Both the position numbers and the translations under genes were made by a program. A stretch of DNA of 64,000 nucleotides from Sipunculus nudus (taxonomy: Eukaryota > Annelida > Sipuncula > Golfingiida > Sipunculidae), in the NCBI GenBank assembly GCA_026874595.1, contig CM049321.1, positions 7,192,979-7,256,978 on the forward strand, written 5' to 3'. The notes below the pieces were generated by a model that did no database searches, was not told the DNA's origin, and saw only the letters and a program-made list of their open reading frames with translations. Each line of letters begins with the position of its first letter. The stretch's first letter is position 1. Of this stretch, positions 12,176 through 24,242 are shown piece after piece.

Positions 12176-12500
12176 AGTTGTAAGACATCAGGCCTTCTAC
12201 CCCTCATCTATATTTGGACTGACCCATTAATAGACCACCCCTATTGTAACGTAGGTTGGCCTACAGCCGGGAATCTAATCTACAGGCCACCCCACTCTTC
12301 AACATGTGCTCGAATGCTCCAAACGTGGGCCGAGCAGACGTGTGCCGAGTAATCTACGTCTGGTCGGCACTTTGTTAAGTCATTCTAAACGTGTTAAGGG
12401 CTAAACGATAATCGACATAAGGCGAAGTTCAGTAACCTGCCGGGACCGTTCTTGCTCTCTGTTTATCACGTTTAACTATTAGACAGGCAGTCTTTGTTTC

Positions 12501-12584
12501 AGGACAGATCTTTCGGCAATTTGGTGATTTTAAATTTAAATTCCTGTGTGGTTTTCTATTATCTGTGCAAAAATCCTACATTTA
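12501..12584 (+). repeat. Direct repeat DR-left (pairs with 16639-16725)
   Basis: About 85 bp sharing ATTTGGTGATTTTAAA and TTTTCTATTATCTGTG with 16639-16725 in the same orientation. The two copies flank the 3.4-kb inverted-repeat element and lie next to the two satellite arrays. Confidence 0.7.
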
Positions 12585-12846
12585 CGGGTGTTACAGCTTG
12601 CAAATCTAATTATTTGTATGTTGTGATACAAATCAATATAATAAATTACTTTTGCAATATTTGTTTTTCTTCGAAATTGTAAATTAACTGCAACACCTGA
12701 ACAAAGTAGTTAGGTTGATCAATTAAGAAGAGCAAAGATGAAGACAACCGCCCAATCCAGAAGTTACAGATTCCTGGAAAATCTAAGGTGTGTGAATTTT
12801 GTGTTTCCGTTAACTGTTATGGAGTACAATTTCCTATAGTACGTAG

Positions 12847-12945
12847 GGCCCTGAGAGACTCGAAATATAGAATTGTTGTAAATGGCATGAAAATGGCCCT
12901 GAGGGGCTGTAAATAGAGAACTGCTGTAGATCAATGGTATGAAAA
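12847..12945. repeat. Imperfect tandem pair of ~50 bp
   Basis: Two copies beginning GGCCCTGAG and ending GGCATGAAAA / GGTATGAAAA, directly outside the left inverted repeat. Confidence 0.55.
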
Positions 12946-13419
12946 ATGACATCTAACACCCTATCAATCACGTTCGGACTTATTGCATTTCGGACTTGCG
13001 CGGATGGCCATGTGTTTTTTTAAATTGCTGCCACATGGAGATGCATTGACGCTCACGAGCTTATCGTATCTGATAACAGGAGCTCATTTAAGCATTGCGC
13101 GGCCGCTATGAAGAACGGTCGAGGGCGCGTGATATGACCGGTGGTCATTGCGTCAGCAGAACGCTTTCGCTGCAGCAGGTCGCATCTGGTGGTAGCTAAT
13201 TAAGCATAAATATATCAGCAGCAATTATCAACAGCTCCTAAGACCCTGGACGGCAGTGATAATATTATAGGGGGAGGGCTAATAGGAGGGCGCCGGGCCA
13301 GTGGGTGATCTTGTACGAGCATCCCAAGCCCTATAATATTATAGGATTCCAGACGCTATAATATTATTTGATCCACGGGGTCTGATGCGAAGGCGCAGGA
13401 CGCAGTCAATTGTATGGCC

Positions 13420-13423
<4 letters not shown>

Positions 13424-13466
<43 letters not shown>
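13424..13466. repeat. (TA)n microsatellite
   Basis: About 21 TA units just inside the left inverted repeat. Confidence 0.95.
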
Positions 13467-13470
<4 letters not shown>

Positions 13471-14608
13471 TATATATCGTAATCATACGTGGATCGTTGT
13501 TCACAAGTAAAGAAGTGGGGTCGAGGGGGGGGGGGATGCATATATACATAACTTGAAAATGCAAAAGAGGAAGGTCCCAGCATGGCACCTCTGTTATATT
13601 GATCTGCAAATGATATAGCTAATTATAATAATAAATAATATAATATGTATAAGTATTTAGATGTAGTCTTGTACATTTTCAAAGCCAAATGACACCTGAT
13701 TTTGCCAAAATCCAGAGTATGCGGCATCCCTGCGAAGTCTCCCATGCTCCTTCCTTGGGACTCTTAATGAGGTGATCATCTGTATTATCTGGTTTTCCAG
13801 GGCAAATTTTATAGCTAGAGTGGAGGCTCCGTATCAGTCAATAAGACTTTATAAAATATTGTTCACATTTATTGTATATATTTCAGGGCCCATATATCCC
13901 AGAAGACTTTTATTCATTATCCAGTGACTAAGATAAGTTTAAAGGTTAAGTTGAAGTGAACAATTTTTATGTATCATATCTCTTTTTTAAATAAATTAAA
14001 AGTAAATAAAATTCAATGAGAAAACTGAACGATTGTGGATTAAGTGGAAATATGCGGGAATTATATCTTTGCGTATTAACATCTAATTTATCTCTAACAT
14101 GATGCAAGTATGATTTTATGATACCCGTAGTTCCTGCAACAAGTCAATAACAATGTCCAAGTTATGTTTCAAAGCCTATCTTCAAAATTTTCATCCATGT
14201 ATTTATTCAATTCAATTTATGAAATATATAATATACAAAAACTGTATAATCATACAGTAACTATTTGTATGGTTTACAGTTTATTTCGATTTCCATTTGT
14301 AATAAGGTTTATCACTTATCACTTGGATCGCTGGCTGCTCAAATGTTTTTTGTATGTTAAGTAAAGAGCTATCCTTGGGATGTTTGAACTACCTCTTTCA
14401 TTGTTCTATAAGATAAATCAAAGAGCTATAAAATTAAAAATATCACTATAAATAAAAATAAACTAAATGCATTTATTTCTAAATAAGGCAACAATTAAAA
14501 CTGAATAGATTTTTTATGGGTCTGTAGCGTCATGTTACCTTTCATTATTCATGCCTGTCTACGAGCTGCCAAACAAGTGCCTTAAAAATAAGGAAACACA
14601 TAACATAT

Positions 14609-14618
<10 letters not shown>

Positions 14619-14668
<50 letters not shown>
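14619..14668. repeat. (TA)n microsatellite
   Basis: About 24 TA units after a short (TG)n start. Confidence 0.95.
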
Positions 14669-14674
<6 letters not shown>

Positions 14675-14988
14675 ATATTTCCTTGTTTTTATTAAGGTGT
14701 CCCAATACATATTCTGCAGAATATGCCTCAACATACTCCCTTCAGACTAGTTAATTTTCATTTGTTCCGCCATAAACATGTTTGGGGACACCTCCTCCAA
14801 AGTCACTTCATTTTATTTAAAATTATAATTTGCAATATAATATATATATAGAATCCATATAACATAGGTAAGGGAGATATGCGGGGAAAATCAGCGTCAT
14901 CCAAGGGCCTTCCTGTTTCGCATTTTCAAGTTTTTCATGTGTACAACACCCTTAAGTCCCCTTCCCATTTCTTGACCTCGCTATGTGA

Positions 14989-15018
14989 ACCCCCCCCCCC
15001 CCCACACACACACACACA
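14989..15018. repeat. Poly-C tract plus (CA)n
   Basis: About 14 C followed by eight CA units. The same poly-C/(CA)n arrangement recurs at 36123-36148 in a similar repeat context. Confidence 0.9.
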
Positions 15019-16638
15019 TTCCAAAATCCTGTATCCGCCCCGGCCTGTCCTCGTTATCTCTAGTTTGACGAAGAGGCAAACAGTTTATTTTGGAAGTATA
15101 AAGTCCTACGTTAAAAATATACACATAATCCTATAGATGATACATTATCTAGTCGGTCTTTAAAACTATATCGATTCAACAAACCTTCTTAAGCCAGCTG
15201 AGAGGAAATATTTAAAAAAAATATGTTAAGAATGTATGTTCTCAACATTTGAGCCTTTCGTACCCATGCATTGTTAAGCAGGAACATGAGTAAACATGTT
15301 ATCCTAAAACGTTCAGTCGGATATTTTCATTTTGTGAGACGAATTAAGAGATGCGAAGTTTCCATGTCCTGCTATTTCTTGATAAATCCTGTTATTTTAA
15401 CGAGACGGTGTTGTTTCTTGAATGCAGCCGAGTGAGAGGGTTTAATTTCTACAGAAAACTTCACAGAATGTGCGTGGTTTTTTTTATATCGTGATTTATA
15501 TAGGGTCTTTTTCCTTACGAAATTGTAGTTTATTCTATAAACGGCATTCAATTCTGGTAATAGAAAAACCCGAATGATCCTGACCAATAGAATTTTTTAA
15601 CATATTAAATAAGTAAAATTTTAAATATATGCAAGAGATAAACAAAAAATAGTATTTTTTGATGTAGCACGGAAAAAAATAACGATTTGAAATATAGTCT
15701 CACTATCGGTTTATATGACAAAAATATTTTGGGTGATAATTATTCTGTATATTGTATGGTTTTATCTGTTATATTTAAAAATCATATTTCCCGTATTCAA
15801 TGTTTCGACTTGGCTACATGTTACACATTTGAACGATCCTTTGATGCACGTGTAAAGAAACGCAAGGTAAAATTTAGTGAAAATTATATAAATGTATGCG
15901 TGTGTGCGTGCGTGTGTAACTGCACCCTGCGCCTCTGCAACAAACCTCGTGGACCCTATAATACTATAGCGTCTGGAATCCTATAATATTATAGGGCTTT
16001 GGAGGCTCGCACAAGATCACCCAGCGCCCTCCTATTAGCCCTCCCCCTATAATATTATCACTGCCGTCCAGGGCGTGAAATGCTGTTGATAACTGCAGCT
16101 GATATACCCATGCTTAATTAGCAAACACCAGTTGCGACCTTCTGCAGCGAGAGTGACCACCGGTCATATCACGCGCCCTCGACCGTTCTTCATAGCGGCC
16201 ACGCAATGCTCAAATGAGCTCCTGTTATCAGATACGATAAGCTCGTGCGCGTCAATGCATCTCCATGTGGCAGCAATTTCAAAAACCACATGGCCATCCG
16301 CGCAAGTCCGAAATGCAATAAGTCGGAACGCGATTAATAGGGTGTTCGCAGCGATTAAAAGGGTTTAAACGAATTCCAATCATAATGGGTATTATTGTGT
16401 TATCAAAATCAATCATCTAAACTTTTAGTGAAAACTCTTAAAGGGTAAATAACAAACCAGACATAGGCGTCCCATATAATATATATCAAATTAACGTACC
16501 TAGTTCTCTCTGAGATACAGTCTACATATATATTTCTGTTTTGCCTAGAAAAATAAAGTCCCCACCTAACACCTGTGACAACTGAAAGAGGTATTTGTAA
16601 AGTCGGTAAATAGCTACATTAAGAGAATCTATCACGAG

Positions 16639-16725
16639 TCAGAACAGATCCTTCGGCCATTTGGTGATTTTAAACTTAAATCCCAGTCTTGTTTTCTATT
16701 ATCTGTGAGAAAAAAATCCTACAAC
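16639..16725 (+). repeat. Direct repeat DR-right (pairs with 12501-12584)
   Basis: Same ~85-bp sequence as DR-left, immediately before satellite array 2. Confidence 0.7.
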
Positions 16726-16726
16726 G

Positions 16727-17960
16727 TGCGCAAGCACTAGCTAGATTATTCCGTGACCGAAGGGTTAGGGATGCCCATGTTGCGGACATATCGTATGACA
16801 CCTGTCATAAGCACTTATTAAAGTATTTCATGGCCGGAGGGTTAGGGTTACCCATAACACGTACATATCATATGACACCTGTGACAAGCACTTACAAAAG
16901 TATTCCATGCCCGAAGGGTTAGGTTTACTCATATCACGGATAGATCATATGACACCTGCTACAAGCACTTACAAAAATATTCCATGCCCAAAGGGTTGGG
17001 GTCCCACATATCACGGACATATCAACATATCATATAACTCCTGTGCCAAGCACTTATAAAAGAATTTCAAGCCCGACGGTTTAGGGTCACTCGTATCACG
17101 GACATATCATAAAACACCAGTGACGAGCACATAGAAAGTATTCCATTCCCGAAGGGTAAGGGTCCCACATATCACGGACATATCATAAAACTCCTGTGCC
17201 AAGCACTTATAGAAGTATTCCATTCCCGAAGGGTAAGGTATCTCATATCACTTACATATCATATGACACCTGTGACTAAGCACTTACAAAAGTATTCCAT
17301 GCCCTAACGGTTAGGTTTACTCATATCACGGATAAATCATATGACACCTGTGACCAGCACGTGAAAAAGCTTTCCATGCCCAATGGGTTAGAGTTATTCA
17401 TATAACAAACATATCATATGATACCGGTAACAAGCACTTACAAATGTATTCCAGTCCCCAAGGGTTAGGGTTGCTCATATTACGGACATATAATATGACA
17501 CCTGCTACAAGCACTTCAAAAAGTATTCCATGCCCGATGGGTGAGGGTCGCCCATATTACGGACATACCATGTGACGGCTATCACAAGCACCTACCAAAG
17601 TATTCCATGTCCGAAGGGGTAGGGATACTCATATCACGGATATATTATATGACACCCGTGACAAGCACTTACAAAAGTATTCCATTGCCGAACGGTTGGG
17701 GTTATTCATATCACGGACATATCATATGACACCGGTGACAAGCACTTACAAAAGTATTCCATGCTCGAAGAGTTAGGGTTACTCATATCACAAACGTGTC
17801 ATATGACACCTGTGACAAGAATTTACAAAAGTATTCCATGCCCGAAGGGTTGGGGTCACTCAAATCACGGACATATCATATCACCAATGTTACAAGCACT
17901 TACAAAAGTAGGCCCAAAGGATTATGGTTACCTATATCACGACATTCCCTGTCAGAAAAG
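16727..17960. repeat. ~77-bp satellite, about 16 tandem copies (array 2)
   Basis: Each unit runs CATATCACGGACATATCATA, TGACACCTGTGACAAGCAC, TTACAAAAGTATTCCATGCC, CGAAGGGTTAGGGTTACT. Copies vary by point changes and small indels. Open frames here are by-products of the repeat. The core GGGTTAGGGTTA resembles the TTAGGG telomere repeat. Confidence 0.9.
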
Positions 17961-18294
17961 ACTTTAATTCCCTACCCATACTGAATAGTTCATGTGAGAA
18001 AAGGCCTTCGGAAGTTTGAAAAGTCCAATTAGCTTAAATACAGGCATTTACCAGGAAGCGGCAGTTCCCCACCAGTCAACTGATCTACCCAACCAGGCGT
18101 TGGGGATACCAATCTAGATTATTCTAGGATCGAATATTTTATCTTATTTTTTAACCGTGAATCTTAAGAGAGTGTAATGCTTTATTACGAAGAAAAATGT
18201 TCATACTACTTTATATTTTTATTACATTGCCTATGAAAGTTCTATTTATTTGAAAATAAAATCTGAATATGAAACATTTCGGTCTAAATATAGT

Positions 18295-18781
18295 TTGTTC
18301 CACAGTAGGGTGCCAATTGAATTTTGGCATTTAATCTCTGAAACGCAAAATTTATCACAGTCTGACCTTAAAGCTGATGAGGGACCAAAGGCCCGTTATT
18401 TAAAACTTCATAACAAAAACATACATTTATATTTTGCAACTCTCTTGTTCTTTTGAACCTTGTGGCCAAGTGTCAAGGCGTCTGTTATGGGTTGCAGACA
18501 ACTGCATTTTTTTTTTAATATTTATGACAAATTATTAGCCAATCACGAGCTTTCAAATGCAGTTGTTCGAGCATATGCACAGTGACCTTGACCTTCAAGA
18601 ATGGGATTGGGCTGTTGTAAAAAACAGACTGTTTACTCAGATATTGATTTAATTGCATTACTTAATTATTTTATAAGATAAGATTTTACTTTTATTATAG
18701 TTAATTAGGCCAAAACCCCATTCCTTCATTGCAGCATATCATCTGGATTCAAATTTCAATGGGCACCCTACTGTGGAACAA
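18295..18781. mobile_element. TIR element, ~490 bp (MITE-like)
   Basis: It begins TTGTTCCACAGTAGGGTGCC and ends with its reverse complement, with similarity continuing a further ~8 bp. It has no ORF of its own. The target duplication is not clear. It contains a GTGACCTTGACCTTCAAG segment. Confidence 0.6.
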
Positions 18782-18799
18782 CCTATAGGGAATCTGTCC

Positions 18800-20365
18800 T
18801 ACACTACCTGTCCAACGGTAATCCGTGGAACATCTATTGGCCATCCGTCATCATAGACCCATTCATGTTTTAACTCAGTGTCTTTTCTCACAGTTTAATA
18901 GATACAGTATAATAATGTCTGTCTAATCTGCGGGACAGTTACAGTCGCTCCGAAATTTCCGGCTATGAGAAAATATTATAATTCAAGCAGGCATATAACC
19001 AAAGAGAGGGGAGAGATTTCCTGCTAAAGAAAATAATCTAAGCATGCGATATTTCCCTCATAGAAATGATATTTCAGAAAATAAATAAATTTCATAAGTT
19101 TGATACCTGATGCTGCAAATATGCATTATTGTAACTGAAAATGTATTATTTTTTTTAAATTGCAACTCTGGGTATAAAAAACACAAAAAATTCATAATTG
19201 TCATCGGTTAATTTTTATAGACTGTTTGCAAGTGAAACTACATAGCTTACGGAAATGCATTGTGCAAACTGAATTTCTGTTGCAATTTGTTTTTTTTCCC
19301 CTCATTTTATTGTTTTTATCCAGGTTACTTCAACTGGCCTACAAGCATTTCAGTACAGTCACATCATGAATTTATTTGGCTCCTCAAATAATTAAGTTTT
19401 CAGTATGATTAAAGTTCAGATATGGATCATCAGTGGTTTGCCTTCAATATAATAAAGGGACAATTTAACCCAGGTTAACAAAAGAGGAAGGACTTTTTTT
19501 TCAATTTGACTCTTCTCAGTATTATTATTATTTTTGTCAAAATGGAGGAACTGATTCAGATAAGTCCTCAAACACTCCTCTGAACTGCATAATAGATATT
19601 AAATAATTCATTGAAATGTGCATCAAATACTGATGTAATTAAAAGTAGAGAAGCTCGCTAATCTGCTTCAGTTTCAGCAGTTTGCGTTGAGGATTGTTCT
19701 AACAGGACCAGCATCTGGATTTTTCTCAGCCGGGTCTGTTTATCTTGGTCTGTTTATCTGTTATAGTTGCCTGCAAATGGATCTTCTACATCAGCTGTTT
19801 TTCCCCGTGTTAGGTTGATTGATTTAAGAGACACGACAATAGCACGCCGAGAAGATCACTTTTTTATCTTTTGTATTAAGGTATCTCATACTACTGCACT
19901 GACATTGATATATTCGACAAGTGATTGATACCAAAGCTCGTGATGTTTATCACATATACTTAAAGCACCATAATCTGGATGTTTGGCGACCCCCAGTGAT
20001 CCTGTAGGAACCATTTGCTTTTCTGTCCTCTATGATATTGTTCCCGACACCTTAATTCAGAGCACCAGTCACTCAAATATGAAATATATGTAGGAAATAC
20101 CAAAACATTAATCACTCAGACAGATCTCATTTTCTAACAATCGCATAACAAAACCAGACTTACTGAAAGGATCCGCGCAATAAATCTGATTTGATTTGAA
20201 ATGTTAAAACACTCGATCTTATATCTGTAAGGTATGTCGATACAACACATATCACACCCTGAAAACGTTTCCTTACATCACCAAGTTTTAAAATGATTTC
20301 AAACACGTACACACTATGCTATCATCAAAGATGTGAATTCAGATTAAATTTTTTTGGAAAAGTCC
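18800..20365. other. No gene or repeat recognised
   Basis: AT-rich sequence with homopolymer runs only. It lies downstream of the acetyltransferase pseudogene on that gene's strand; no polyadenylation signal stands out. Confidence 0.5.
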
Positions 20366-20370
20366 TTCAG

Positions 20371-21698
20371 TCATGATTTTGATATTGGTTGATCAAACTT
20401 TTTGTATAGTACAGTGGCGTCCGTCCATCCTTGTTTGGTGATGTAGGCACTTCTGGGAACAGATCCAATGTTCACATAGCCAGCTCTCGAGGAAAAATTA
20501 AAGACATTTACATTTGTCATCAACATGTCAGTCAACACACCGACATAACCATGAGTTGTCAGGTGTTCTGCGACAGCTTTTTCTATAAGAGTCCCGTAGC
20601 CACGGCCACGGTAACTAGGCAACAGGTAAATATAGAGCATTGCCAGTTAGGGATTTCCTCTGGTTAGATGTGACTGGCCAACGATCACAGCACCCATCAG
20701 GGTCATGCGGTCCATATCTTCAATTAAATGCAGAGATCTACCTGCCAAATATTTATTGCAGAAAATGGTCAAGGATGGAAATTCATCCACTCCAAACCCG
20801 TCAGCAGATTTTGCAGCAGAACAGAGTAAATAATATTTTCTGTACTTCTCCCTTAAAGGCCTTTCGTACATGGGCAGTTGCGTAGTTTTGTGGTCTCACG
20901 GACAATTCCAAGTTAAACTTGAACGGAAATATATTATGATTTCTTATTCAGGTACTCTCTACTGCTTGAGAAATTACGTCCTCTTCCTTCATCTTCAATA
21001 GTTCAACAAAAGAAAAAAAATTAAAATTTCAAATATTTGTGAATATGAAAATCCATTCAATTTACAATGAAAAACAATGGATATCATAATGGATATAAAA
21101 TCATTAATATCTTTAGTATACCAATTATATTCTGAATAAAAGATTGTTGATAATAATGTATTTGTCGGAGCTAGCCTGTGTCTACTAACCGTAGCATTTG
21201 GAAGATGCGTACATACATAACACAATCGTCCCACCAACCAGTCTGTAACAAATGGACTCCACCTGGTATCAGCAAAGTTTTAATAAATCCAAACTATTTC
21301 GATGGTAGGGCACTATTCCCATATTTCCGAGGGACATGTCCAAGATATACAAGAAATCCAGCGGCCATGGCGCAAGCAAAGTGGAATCTAATAATTTCTG
21401 AATAGACACCCCTGCCTCTGAACGATAGATCCAAAATGGTGTATCCTCGTGCGGATATCGGTAATGCACTTCGACAAAAACCTCGCGGTGCTATATTCAT
21501 GAACCCTATGATGTTACCCCCAGAAGAACTTTCCTTTATTGAAAATGCTGCTATAGAAGCAGAAAGAAACTTTCGGAACGTTTCTTCAGTAGCAAACTCG
21601 GTAGACGAAACAGCTGATTTCCCGTTATCGATGACGCCTCTGATAAGTTTGTAAACTGAAGGGATATGTTTCTCTGGTATCTCCTCAATTACCAACAT
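20371..21698 (-). pseudogene. Tandem-domain GNAT N-acetyltransferase, disrupted
   Basis: Two GNAT-type domains lie in tandem on the minus strand. Domain 1 starts at ATG 21698 and carries the acetyl-CoA loop FRGRGVYSE; it continues past an in-frame TAG (21296-21294) into FGFIKTLLIPGG and GWWDDCVMY, which are standard C-terminal GNAT text, to about 21183. Domain 2 starts near 21000, is broken by TGA (20950-20948), changes frame near 20850, and meets TAA (20649-20647) inside the core between GQSHLTRGNP and LAMLYIYLL. It then carries YRGRGYGTLIEKA and GWTDATVLYKKF to the stop at 20371. GNATs transfer acetyl groups from acetyl-CoA; the substrate here is unknown. Several independent breaks argue for a pseudogene; a sequencing artefact or cryptic introns would need exclusion. 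Confidence 0.75.
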
Positions 21699-21704
21699 AA
21701 CGTT

Positions 21705-22490
21705 ACCACGGCTTTATATTTTAAAGGGAAGCAAGGTACCTAAGCCTTTCTTTGGATACATATTTGAAACAAAGGATCTCTCGTCTTTGTTCTGAAACAA
21801 TAGAATAATCATCAATATCAGTTATGATTACAAAGAAACAAAACTGCACATCAAAACCATGTAAAACCAATAGGGGTGTATGATTTTAAAGACAGGTAGC
21901 ACCCACAAAAATACACAAATGATGAATATGGCCCCTGTATACCCGTTAACCAAAAGATGTCCTATTTGGGCTATCCATAATTAAGGCATACGGTAAGCGG
22001 CCTTTAGATACGAAGGCTTTACCAGTACATACATGTATTTCGGAAACACTCCTGCTCGCAAGGTCCACAAAATTGCACTTAATGAATCATTAATTAAACC
22101 AGTGCAGAAATAGATGTACTGGCGTATTACGCTTTATCACCATTACATCTTCTCTTACAATACATACAAATATTCATACAACATACTTGCACATTTTATG
22201 TACAGTTTGAACAAACTTGGTTACAAACCGCTGTATATATCAAAATTTCTACCCGGCCGAGGGAGAATGCCGATTGTTATTGCATTTGAAATAATAAATG
22301 TCTTACAGTGCAAAAGTGGTTTACAGGGCAATAACCATATACTCATCTCTTAAATTGCATCAATTAAACTTTTTCACTATTATGTTAGTCAATATTAAAA
22401 AGTATTGATATTTACGCTATAAAGATGCCCACAATGTCACGACCGCTTGGTCTCAAACCAGCTGCTCTCATTGGCTGTGTCTCGAGCTGT
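21705..22490. other. No gene recognised
   Basis: Upstream of the acetyltransferase on its strand. AT-rich, without a supported exon or clear core promoter. Confidence 0.4.
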
Positions 22491-22519
22491 GGCAGTATAT
22501 ATATATAGACTTGCCTGAT

Positions 22520-22525
<6 letters not shown>

Positions 22526-22569
<44 letters not shown>
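22526..22569. repeat. (TA)n microsatellite
   Basis: About 21 TA units, abutting the element end CAGTGAAACCCCTCTGG. Confidence 0.95.
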
Positions 22570-22571
<2 letters not shown>

Positions 22572-23695
22572 TGAAACCCCTCTGGGGCGGACAGTCATGG
22601 GACCTGACGATTTGTCCTTTATAGCGGGGTGTCTGCCACAGAAGGGGTCGGGCCCGGGAGGTCCGGCTGCAGCCACGGGACTTTATCAATCAAAAAGCTG
22701 GCATTTTTATCTAATATTTGATCTTACATATATGTTAAATTTGAATAAAATTCATTGCCACCGGTTGTTGTGTTTTATTTTTATTTGAGTTTTTATATTA
22801 ACTGGAACTTTATCGCCATTACTTGTGAGAAAATAATATTTTAACATTGACTGACATTGACAATACTTACTGGTCTCGACGTATACATTTCTGCACTGGG
22901 AAAGTTAAGATGAATAATTACTCACTCTTTCCGATATATCCAAGAATCGCCTACGGAAAAAATAAATTTCTGATATCTCGTTCAAGTTTTGTTTAACATA
23001 TTTCGGGAGCGTAAGCAAATATGACAAACAAATGCATGATATCATACGTCTTATGGTTGGTAGGTGGGACTAATTTCCGTGATTCAAAAGTTACAGGATC
23101 GTTAATTGGTTGATATCCCTGACCCCCCCCCCCCCCCCCGACCCAGACGAGTGGTCAAGATCGGTGACTTTTATCGTCCGGGTGTTTAACAGATATGTCA
23201 TCATCCTTCTCCTGGGCCTATGATAGAATAATGTGGACCGGATTTAAAATGAATATGTTGCTTCACTTAAAGTTCGACACAATAGAAATCCCTGAATTCC
23301 ATCATTTTATGGGCACTGCTTTTGATAAAAGAATACATAAATAAATGTTCCAGCTGAAAAATAAGGTACATTGAGTAAAACTGGCTCCGGTCTTATAGTC
23401 ATAGCAATAAATATGCCTAAGAACTTTTAAGTGATATAAGGCGTACTGGAAACAGACAATATTTGCAATTTTAAAGTATTTCTGCCGACTTCGATCGGGG
23501 CGGCCGCTTAGGTGTTCATTAGCCCAGGGTGAATTTAGCCATCGGGTGGAAAAAATGTGTCCTTTGTCCTGAATGGCTGGGTGTCCGCCCGAGAGGGGTT
23601 TTTTAAATAGAAAAACGTTCGGTCGGCCCAAAAAGCGTCCGTTAGGCGGGGTGTCCGCCCCAGAGGCTTGTCCGTAGCCTGGGGTTTTATTGTGT
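22569..23695. mobile_element. TIR remnant, CAGTGAAACCCCTCTGGGGC family
   Basis: The left end CAGTGAAACCCCTCTGGGGC faces inverted versions near 23585-23605 (GTGTCCGCCCGAGAGGGGTT) and 23650-23690 (GTGTCCGCCCCAGAGGC). The left end abuts a (TA)n tract, as in the 4045 and 48904 repeats. It has a 16-C tract near 23125-23140 and no transposase. Boundaries on the right are uncertain. Confidence 0.45.
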
Positions 23696-24242
23696 ACACA
23701 CACACACACATATATATATATATAATAACCAAAGCCCGCCCGAAGCAATGTAGGTATTGGATAGTCCCTCATCTAACAATGAGTTCAGTATGTTAAGCAT
23801 GTAGAATATAAAAAAAGCGAACAGTTGGCTGACGCTATGAAAACGCCTGATAAGTTGTTGGACTCGTTCTCCCAGCCTACGAGCCATTGATATCTCGTGT
23901 ACAGTCATGGCAATGAATAATTTTTGTTCTTTGTTAAAATACTTAAAAACACAAATCTTCATGTTTGTAATCACAAAAGCAATATTATAAAGAGTGTTTT
24001 TATTCTGCCTTACCGTGCGTGTGTTTTCAAGCTGACTGTCCTGCATTTACTGGCGCGTTCTACATTCTGACTCTTCCTTATTTGCCTACCGTTAGTTATA
24101 AAAAACTTGCAGACTGATAAAACCTCGACAGATTAGGCACGGCCCTTGATACGTTATCGGTGACAGGCTCAGGTACACGGTCAGAGATCACGATAAAAAC
24201 TTCTTTTTTTTTATTTAACCCGGCAAATGTAACACTATACAC

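Larger units (their letters stand above)
12955..16346. mobile_element. Element with ~430-bp terminal inverted repeats
   Basis: The left arm 12955-13412 matches the reverse complement of 15918-16346 nearly throughout. Outer ends are AACACCCTAT and ATAGGGTGTT. Inner landmarks are the 16-bp palindrome CCTATAATATTATAGG and CGTGATATGACCGGTGGTCA. Arms are GC-richer than the surroundings. The 2.5-kb interior holds (TA)n at 13424 and 14619, poly-C/(CA)n at 14991, and no transposase I can recognise, so it is non-autonomous or internally replaced. I see no clear target duplication. Confidence 0.75.

Noticed and set aside
16727-17960. CRISPR array
   Set aside because: Head-to-tail diverged units without unique spacers, in a eukaryotic context.
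17541-17984. Repeated short proteins in the satellite
   Set aside because: Frames arise from the 77-bp unit and are broken by indels between copies.
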